In this document: positions 60,101-64,000 of the stretch, in pieces
Numbering within the stretch: the first letter of the stretch is position 1
How the letters are laid out: every line of letters begins with the position of its first letter
DNA from: Anadara kagoshimensis
Lineage: Eukaryota; Mollusca; Bivalvia; Arcoida; Arcidae
Length of the DNA stretch: 64,000 nucleotides
Assembly (NCBI GenBank): GCA_021292105.1
Contig: CM037874.1
Location: forward strand, 17,747,655-17,811,654
Reading direction: 5' to 3'
Position numbers and translations under genes: made by a program
The notes under the pieces: model-generated
Told to the model about the DNA's origin: nothing
Databases searched by the model: none
The model's input: the letters and a program-made list of their open reading frames with translations, nothing else

Positions 60101-61503
60101 AGTAACGTTGGTTTTTTGGAAAGTGAACCTGTGGGGAATGATGTGGTGATACATACAAAGTCGCCACGTATAACAGGTTCATATGATCATAGATATAAAA
60201 TATATTTTGTGTAGAACAATGTCTGAATGGACATGACACATTTTTAAGTTACATCAACATACCTTCAACTTTTTGAGTAATGATAGAGAGTACCATCACT
60301 CCTTCATAGTTTTATAAATAAAAAAACAATATGCTTATCCATGTTCGATTCACAATCCAGAAGCAAAGTAAAAATGTTGGAACTAACAAGTAGGTTAGAC
60401 ATGTGAACTTCCACCAGGGATGTGAGGCCGGGTGCTCCGGAAAAGTAAGCACCTCGTGTTTACCTAGCTGCACCCGCCACGCGTGTAATCAAAATTGTGT
60501 GAAATTATGTACATATTTTAGTTATTATGGACTTTCTAGCATAAGTAAAATGTTAATTCATACTCTTTTCCTATGGTTATGCCCCTGGTAGTTGGTTATC
60601 ATGTTTTTAACAAAATATGATCTATGGAATATTATGTAACGAAGCAAACTGCTTATAAATTGTTGACGCAAGGATATTGCAAGCTTAGGTATCTTAAATT
60701 ATCCTGGATATATTTGACGTCAAATCGCCTCTTGTCCTTTTTATTCCCAATTTGATTAAACACGCCACAGATTAAGATAGCTGAACAGTAGATACTAAGC
60801 CGTGCAAAGCATCCGACCTAATTTTCCTGGAGGAAGATATGTGTTTTACCTAATTTGCCATTCTCATTCTTTTTTTATTTTGTTTTGGGAGTGTTGTTTG
60901 AACATGTTTGGTACGTTTTTGATAATTTACCTTTTCAATTATCCCTTAATGATACAATTGCTAGCTAATGGTATCCAGGGTTTAAGGAAAACCTTAGCAC
61001 TATTTCATACTTTAAGGAGGTAATGACCGTTCATGCCCAAAATTTATTCCAGGACACAGGAAAAAACTCAGGCATAGTGTTTCATGTCATAAACGCATTG
61101 CAAAGGTATAATATTTACATATTTACGGTTGCGTACGACGGCAGTTTAATAAAAACTTGTATTTAAGCACCATTTATTTTAGATTTGTAAAATGCAATGT
61201 TTGTTTGATAAAATAGTTTTATTTATATTTCCAGGCAATAAGATAAATTTTGAAAAAGTTACGGAAACGAAAATAGCTTTGCAGTGGAATGAAGTTTTTA
61301 AATTGGAGGAATCTTTGTTTTCCCATTTCATCCTCACAGTTGGATCAGCTCAGGGATTTTCTGACCTGCTTCGCCATGAGAGACTACTAGATAAACAGTA
61401 TAAACTACATATGGAGTCTGATACCCAAGAAATCTATGTAACTCTTACAGCGTTTTACTGTACAGGAAAACATACAACGACAAGACAAACACTTAGAATT
61501 TGA
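35629..61503 (+). CDS. Giant secreted Methyltransf_FA / EGF-like / FN3-like repeat protein (19 coding exons)
   Basis: Assembled from GT-AG sites, phase and protein continuity; about 10.15 kb of CDS and roughly 3,380 residues. Order: signal peptide (exon 1), a Methyltransf_FA domain (farnesoic acid O-methyltransferase-like, exon 2; in such animal proteins a carbohydrate-binding-like beta fold rather than a proven enzyme), two Cys-rich/EGF-like modules (exons 3, 4), linker exons 5 and 6, then at least eleven beta-sandwich repeats marked by D-x-S/T-P-P, W-x-G-F-x-D-x-E-S-x-I, Y-x-V-x-I-G and Y-Y-V-T-V motifs (exons 7-18), and a final exon ending TRQTLRI with no membrane segment. The protein is predicted to be extracellular, perhaps for adhesion or recognition; function unknown. 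Most introns are phase 1. Five single-base frameshifts (exons 2, 9, 16) and a phase clash at intron 15 mean assembly errors or recent inactivation; large exons otherwise lack nonsense changes. Introns hold repeat A copies and MITEs. The gene model is strong; the exact boundaries of exon 7 are less certain. Confidence 0.85.
36112..36745 (+). repeat. Two diverged repeat A copies in tandem (intron 1)
   Basis: First copy about 36112-36400 (CTGGTGCTCCGG, TTTAGCTAGCTACA), second about 36478-36745 (TGTTTAGCTAGTTACATCTGCC). Both on the plus strand. Confidence 0.75.
37146..37596 (+). CDS. Giant gene exon 2: Methyltransf_FA domain (frameshift)
   Basis: Acceptor TTTATTTAG, phase 1. Reads VSQTYNLELSTGRDYQYIY, FKVKACHDAHAALSQN, YEIAIGGWGNKKSAIRKK, FWISWINGVISVGYGL: the usual order of a Methyltransf_FA domain. 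After a run of seven T's (37501-37507) the conserved end PHPVNYVAFSTGWGSSGKW continues in another frame; six T's would join them. Ends CCTATAG/GTAACG, phase 1. Confidence 0.85.
38625..38960 (+). repeat. Repeat A copy with internal deletion (intron 2)
   Basis: Head GAAACACAAACATACTAATG joined to GGAACATGGATCTTTTGGACG and the distal part AAATACATCATAAGCAGGAA. Confidence 0.75.
39303..39428 (+). CDS. Giant gene exon 3: Cys-rich module
   Basis: 126 bases, phase 1 at both ends: ACPSISHCKLNSVRCTSP..FCVKCEN.. with six to seven Cys in a short module resembling a Cys-rich or EGF-like repeat. Confidence 0.75.
40018..40236 (+). repeat. Repeat A copy (intron 3)
   Basis: Starts AATCAAACACAAACATACTA and ends near TATCCAGAGTAATCC. 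Confidence 0.85.
40530..40652 (+). CDS. Giant gene exon 4: EGF-like module
   Basis: 123 bases, phase 1 at both ends: KCSWDYKWCWPGSCENDYAK, then CKCETGFKTTK..AKC. The C-x-C-x-x-G-F signature is EGF-like. The donor GTAAGTC runs straight into repeat A. Confidence 0.8.
40658..40712 (+). repeat. Repeat A 5' fragment abutting the exon 4 donor
   Basis: AATCAAAAACAAACATACTA begins six to seven bases after the GT of the exon 4 5' splice site and stops after about 55 bases. Confidence 0.85.
41440..42320. other. Intron 4 sequence with unassigned open frames
   Basis: A plus-strand stretch (GYQHVSKLRKYCHHKNTKFD, near 41535) weakly resembles the LINE reading at 20.6 kb (IQHVSKLRTYVTFKTEFNQE) and may be an old fragment of it. 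The frame at 41954-42181 shows no known motif. Short inverted repeats around GTGACGTAATAC / GTATTACGTC lie at about 42173-42217. Confidence 0.35.
42330..42520. repeat. Long imperfect palindrome (foldback element)
   Basis: CAATTG..TTTTGAAATGGGTTTCATAGTCAAT..GACAAAC pairs with GTTTGTC..ATTGACTATGAACGCCATTTCAATTG, with a 25-30 base centre; the arms extend into TATAACAATTG / CAATTGTTAAATA. Confidence 0.8.
42770..42850 (+). repeat. Degraded repeat A fragment (intron 4)
   Basis: CCCATGTTCAAATCACGATTTCACAAGCAAAGTAAAAGTTTTG matches the repeat A head. Confidence 0.6.
42924..43190 (+). CDS. Giant gene exon 5
   Basis: Phase 1 at both ends, 267 bases: VDGNTHEPEIMDCAVKVYG .. FEFQINVSTAMPEWIDRHMF. Open throughout, with an in-phase acceptor and donor. 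I recognise no domain. Confidence 0.75.
43275..43345. mobile_element. Partial MITE family B end (intron 5)
   Basis: AGTTTGACCCTGCCGCTTGACCTTTAATTTTAATATTCAT resembles one end of family B; no opposite end found. Confidence 0.55.
43757..43931. mobile_element. TA-flanked MITE, CAGTCAAACCTG type, copy 2 (intron 5)
   Basis: Ends CAGTCCAACCTGCCTTTAAGG and GGCCTTTATAGACAGGTTTGACTG are inverted copies with TA on both sides; 175 bp, inverted relative to 4566-4739. Confidence 0.85.
44260..44380 (+). CDS. Giant gene exon 6
   Basis: 121 bases, phase 1 in and phase 2 out: GIEQTIKSESIKLDPNSIDP to SSHLNNGD. Good acceptor (TATATTTCAG) and donor (GACAG/GTAAAT). No domain recognised. Confidence 0.65.
45187..46351 (+). 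CDS. Giant gene exon 7: first beta-sandwich repeats
   Basis: The acceptor TTGTAG fits phase 2 and gives FCFRFFANGGGHLVS, a partial Y-x-V-x-x-x-N-G-x-G-L strand. The exon stays open for about 388 codons to CATAAT/GTAAGT (phase 0). Contains DPHSGIHTVQWGVGT, the repeat core. The start is the least certain boundary. Confidence 0.8.
46918..48118 (+). CDS. Giant gene exon 8: beta-sandwich repeats
   Basis: Phase 0 in, phase 1 out. Carries VDESPPVEGFVQEG, WHGFIDHESGIKLYRVGIAK, HFVTVVAYNNA, KDMTSPTVG and IDETPPICP, so about three repeats, plus a Cys-containing insertion near SSCHHRCQG. Confidence 0.9.
48148..48181. repeat. (TA)n microsatellite (intron 8)
   Basis: TA run just after the exon 8 donor. 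Confidence 0.95.
48822..50212 (+). CDS. Giant gene exon 9: beta-sandwich repeats, three frameshifts
   Basis: Acceptor AAAACAG, phase 1. The protein homologous to neighbouring repeats is split over frames: up to about 49,105 (..VVYDIDPEKQQ), about 49,098-49,148 (EDMTDTDFTKQQTST), about 49,146-49,480 (CVSWKGFWHHKNVTFEIGVG .. YYVTVVAKCSGGT) and from about 49,480 on (MALNLTETVNIGKPYK ..). Each step equals one missing base. Ends CTGAAG/GTAAAT, phase 0. Confidence 0.8.
50512..51217 (+). CDS. Giant gene exon 10
   Basis: Phase 0 in, phase 1 out: DSECVALPSYPHSAVYVRVE .. IDNTAPIADTVNIVSMDGYI .. IIIKWNGFKES .. GIRNYMYAIG. One full repeat boundary is visible. Confidence 0.85.
52212..52328 (+). CDS. Giant gene exon 11
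   Basis: 117 bases, phase 1 at both ends: GSYPGGQDVVQFTNAGLSET, then AYFATVK. It completes the repeat opened in exon 10. Confidence 0.85.
52490..52920 (+). repeat. Diverged repeat A copy (intron 11)
   Basis: TACTCCGGAAAGATAAACAG..TTTAGATAGCTACA, GATGACGGCCATAACACTTTTTGG and AGAAATACACCATAAGCACG are recognisable. Confidence 0.75.
53395..53705 (+). CDS. Giant gene exon 12
   Basis: Phase 1 in, phase 0 out: INHVGLHVTSVSPGVIFDNS, PPVKGMVHVGG, VHWMNFKDPESGIATVEVGI, LRYYVTMK. A textbook copy of the repeat. Confidence 0.9.
54011..54118 (+). CDS. Giant gene exon 13
   Basis: 108 bases, phase 0 at both ends: VTNGAGMFSMLSSEPFIIDS, SPPVKGVVREGTLNSQ. Confidence 0.9.
54220..54300 (+). repeat. Degraded repeat A fragment (intron 13)
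   Basis: AAAGTAAAAATTGTATAACCGGGTGCTCCGCAGGGGAAAG. Confidence 0.55.
54788..54944 (+). CDS. Giant gene exon 14
   Basis: Phase 0 in, phase 1 out: SLSCHWTDFVDPHSHMLYYR, VGLGSLPGEIDVFPFYNV. Confidence 0.9.
55608..55790 (+). CDS. Giant gene exon 15
   Basis: Phase 1 in: EMVWKSHFEPGKRYYVTVEG, CNGANLCTRASSNGIIMDNS, PPIAGLVHVGV.. HK. The donor CACAAAC/GTAAGT leaves phase 1, while exon 16 with its strong acceptor needs phase 2; see findings. Confidence 0.8.
56057..57641 (+). CDS. Giant gene exon 16 (frameshift near 57,315)
   Basis: Acceptor TTTTTGTTTACAG, then STLQAQWIGFQDPQSEIQHF. Contains VDTTAPVITEPP, IDSSPPHLGGFK and, after a one-base slip near 57,315 (GIFDLTHEM / WYDIGKQTHIVHCLPAGKN), IDLTAPTVRRGKF. 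A Cys cluster HSCDVHYCNKDCTCAVIGRK lies before the slip. Donor CCAGGAG/GTAAAA, phase 1. Confidence 0.85.
58032..59327 (+). CDS. Giant gene exon 17
   Basis: Phase 1 at both ends, open for 432 codons: VDNKIPYSGVVF, SWHGFEDSESHILSYQVAFL, MYVVAVKALDAAGYESNVSF, IDTTPPIPF, GITHVLVGAGTTPGGFQVRS, LHWDARDPESNIKLCFCALG. Confidence 0.9.
59655..60176 (+). CDS. Giant gene exon 18
   Basis: Phase 1 at both ends: GTSVSSTNLQSWTEVNTNGH .. QYITEVKASN-like end of the repeat (QEYITEVKASNVGFLESEPV). A decayed copy lies at 25178-25560. Confidence 0.9.
60319..60503 (+). repeat. Repeat A copy (intron 18)
   Basis: ATGTTCGATTCACAATCCAGAAGC .. GTGAGGCCGGGTGCTCCGG .. TTTACCTAGCTGCACCCGCC. An ORF across it is fortuitous. 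Confidence 0.85.
60650..60730 (-). repeat. Repeat A inverted fragment (intron 18)
   Basis: TTATCCTGGATATATTTGACGTCAAAT and TTGTTGACGCAAGGATATTGCAAGC are reverse complements of the distal and middle parts. Confidence 0.65.
61235..61503 (+). CDS. Giant gene last exon
   Basis: Phase 1 in: NKINFEKVTETKIALQWNEV .. FSHFILTVGSAQGFSDLLRH .. EIYVTLTAFYCTGKHTTTRQ, then TLRI and TGA. No transmembrane helix or GPI-type tail. An intact homologous exon lies at 26919-27172. Confidence 0.9.
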
Positions 61504-62033
61504 CTGGTTTTATAAAGACTAAAATTAACCACAGATATAACTTTTCAAGACGACTTGTTTTCCAAAAACTAATATGTAGTTTAAAATCCGTTTTGTATTT
61601 GATTTCATAGTGGTAAAATGTGTTTTTGACTTGATTTTCTAGTGATAGTATGTATTTTGTTTTTGATTTTGTTTAACGCTTTGTGTTTTCAGTTCTGTTG
61701 GTTTATATATATTTTAATAATCTTTATTTGTTACTTTGTTACTTTGTGTAACAACTCAAATTGTTACTTCATAACACTAACGCTTTCTTTACCACTACTA
61801 CACAATTGATTTTCAAAGTATGTATAAATCCAAATTAGTGTGACATAGGGAATTAGTGTGACATAAAATATCGATAAAATTTGTGATAATCGGTTATTCA
61901 TTGTGTTATTCCAAATGATAATAAAACATTGAATATGAAAACTCCCCAATTGAGACCAGTGCGTTAAATGTATTACATACATAAACGTTTCATTTACTAT
62001 AGTCAGACATGGTGTTTTTACTTGTTTTGTTTG

Positions 62034-62039
62034 AATAAA
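62034..62039 (+). terminator. Candidate polyadenylation signal of the giant gene
   Basis: AATAAA in TTTGAATAAAGG, about 530 bases past the TGA. Other A-rich hexamers occur, so it is not decisive. Confidence 0.35.
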
Positions 62040-62049
62040 GGTTGAAATA

Positions 62050-62092
62050 ATGATAATAATAATAATAATAATAATAATAGTAATAATAATAA
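62050..62092. repeat. (AAT)n microsatellite
   Basis: AAT/ATA run with two interruptions. Confidence 0.9.
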
Positions 62093-62099
62093 CAGTATA

Positions 62100-63650
62100 G
62101 ATTAATATATGTTTTATTCACTATTCATCAAGCTACGATTCTACGGAAATGCACAATGTTTTATAATTTTTACCAAAAGTCTGTTACTCCATGAAATGAA
62201 TTTTCTTTATAGTTTACATACTTGTACTCAGTTGAGTAGTGGCAAACCAAGTTCAAATCATTCAAATCAGTCGTTAGTGGTTGATAATGGCTACTAAAAG
62301 TATGATCAAAATAGTATTACATTTGATCATATCGTTGATTTTTTTAAGCCGTCATTATTTTTTGGTCAAATTGTTTGAAGTGATGATATAAACAACTTGT
62401 AGAAACATTTTATGAAAATGTTCGCTAAATCTTCATGAAGTTTTTTTTCCTCTGGAAGATACATATTTTATTATGTATATTATAATATAAATATATTTAT
62501 GCTTAACATTCGCTTTAACAAATCCTATAGAACAATACCGTGAGCATATAAAATGGAAGCTTGCTAAATTCTTCAAAAATGTCATTTTTCAAAATATATT
62601 AATTGGCAGTTTATAGTCTCAATTTGAAAATTCTCCGTTTCAATTTTTTTTAATTTATTCTATTTCCAAAAATATAGTTTTATTGCTGAACTCTGCTTCA
62701 AAAACAATTTTTTGAGCAAATATTAATTTCTCAAAAGATCAAAACTCGATCGATCGAAATCAGACATGGTATGTGAGATAGAAACGAAATTTATATGCCA
62801 AAAAACATGTTTTGTTTAATCTTTATTGGGTTTTTCCATTCCCTATTAAAAATTGTAAAAAAATCAAAGATTTGTATATAAAACAATAAGAAAAAAATTG
62901 TTCTAAAACCAAAGTTTCTAAGTCTAATGTCTGCATTTTTAAAACATTTACTAGTAGTAAAATCACCCATCCATTGTTTCGATATCACAAAATTGTGATT
63001 TTTGACATTTCGGAATTACCTTGTACATTAATTTCATTATTATGACAAACAAAAATACAATTATAAATATATACGCAGATGACTTTTTGCATGTTTGGTT
63101 TATATTTAGTCAATTTATCATACGCTTTGTCTTAACTTTTTTGTTATCTTCTACTAATTATAATGTTTTTTGTGTATATTCTTTTGTTCTTATAGGCAAT
63201 AAACCATTTGCAATGCAATACGTTTTTGTCATGTGTGTCAAGGAGGACATTAGTTTATAAAGTTCACATATATTCACCTACCGAGTTAAGTCTGAGACGT
63301 ATTGTAGAGTTTTCTTAAGCTCTAACTGATGGATCAGTAGAATCCGGATCCTACATCGTCGACAGTGAAAAATTTAATTTCCTGAAAATATTAATCGTTT
63401 GAGAATCATTAAATCTATTCCGAGTTTTCATGTAGGATAGAAAATTCTGACCCAAGGGGTTTAACATTTCTTTCAGATATTCGGAAATCCAGAGGTATGC
63501 AATAAACATAGCAGTGATAAAGCTTTGTGTTGAAATATGATGGTTGCGAAGGTCCAGACATGTAATGGTCTACTTATTAATATGAGGTACTCAAATAACA
63601 GTTACCATATGCTAGTTTCCAATCACATTTGTATACCGCAGGTTCTAAAT
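62100..63650. other. Non-coding, nothing recognised
   Basis: Short frames on both strands without motifs. GGCAATAAACC after a weak AG at 63195 is not followed by sequence like the last exon of the giant gene. Confidence 0.45.
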
Positions 63651-63689
63651 GGAATATTTTACAGTGTAGTATAAATATGAAATATTTTT

Positions 63690-63850
63690 ATATCCCCCAC
63701 AAAGAACTAGAAGGTTTACTGAGATCATCGAGACCACTTTATCCGTTTGTTGGTCTGTCCGTACATCCGTTCATTCGCCCGTAGACACACTTCCGTTCGG
63801 ACCATTATTCAGTTACGCATGATCTCATTTTCCTAAAATTTTTGAGCACC
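63690..63850. repeat. Possible dispersed repeat with GTCTGTCCGT run
   Basis: TATCCCCCACAAAGAACTAG and GGTCTGTCCGTACATCCGTTC followed by GTAGACACACTTCCGTTCGGAC resembles a repeat type common in invertebrate introns; only one copy is seen here. Confidence 0.4.
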
Positions 63851-64000
63851 CTTCAAACCTCTTTACTTGCAATTTAAAGTTTTATGATATGTATTTTGCG
63901 AAATTTCTTCTATTTTTATACCTTTTACACTAAGAATTCTGTCTCATTCTATACCATTTATATTTGCATTTTGTATAACCAGTCCATGATTTATCCGCCG

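Noticed and set aside
60403..60591. Cys-rich ORF (MNFHQGCEAGCSGKVSTSCL..)
   Set aside because: It lies in repeat A, and other copies of the repeat break this frame.
63021..63260. Possible third copy of the last exon (AG/GCAATAA at 63,195)
   Set aside because: Similarity ends after GGCAATAA; the following codons do not resemble the last exon.

Overview
The window looks like nuclear DNA from a lophotrochozoan animal, most likely a bivalve mollusc. It is AT-rich, has long GT-AG introns, is dense in microsatellites, and carries tRNA-derived SINEs, decayed LINEs and many short inverted-repeat elements. Two lineage-type genes support this: a multi-copy amidated neuropeptide precursor and a giant secreted protein that starts with a farnesoic-acid-methyltransferase-like (Methyltransf_FA) domain. 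The species call is inference. No prokaryotic gene, rRNA, CRISPR array or functional tRNA was seen.

Layout: 530-2547 (minus) is the large 3' coding exon of a neuropeptide prohormone with 17 amidated PFVLGGY-type peptides; its upstream signal-peptide exon was not located. 2.6-24.7 kb is gene-poor, with SINE copies, LINE 3' fragments, TA-flanked MITEs, a pair of inverted arrays of a GGACATTTGAGCGACA motif, a 24-bp minisatellite and many microsatellites. 24.7-27.2 kb holds a decayed copy of the last two exons (and part of an intron) of the big gene further downstream. 27.5-35.5 kb is again repeat-rich: a 905-bp TA-flanked inverted-repeat element, a dispersed repeat and reverse transcriptase remnants.

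35,629-61,503 (plus) is the major gene. I rebuilt 19 coding exons (about 10.15 kb of CDS, roughly 3,380 residues) from splice sites, phase and continuity of the protein. Order: signal peptide, Methyltransf_FA domain, two Cys-rich/EGF-like modules, linker exons, then a long series of about 100-residue beta-sandwich (fibronectin-III-like) repeats marked by D-x-S/T-P-P and W-x-G-F-x-D-x-E-S motifs, and an ending without a membrane anchor. It is probably a secreted extracellular adhesion or recognition protein; its function is unknown. The reading frame needs five single-base corrections (one in exon 2, three in exon 9, one in exon 16) and one more at the exon 15/16 junction, so this is either a draft-quality assembly or a recently damaged gene copy.

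The two genes show no functional link. The most novel items are the PFVLGGYamide precursor, the giant Methyltransf_FA/FN3-like protein with its truncated upstream duplicate, and a dispersed repeat family with a sharp shared 5' end that lies almost always on the plus strand.
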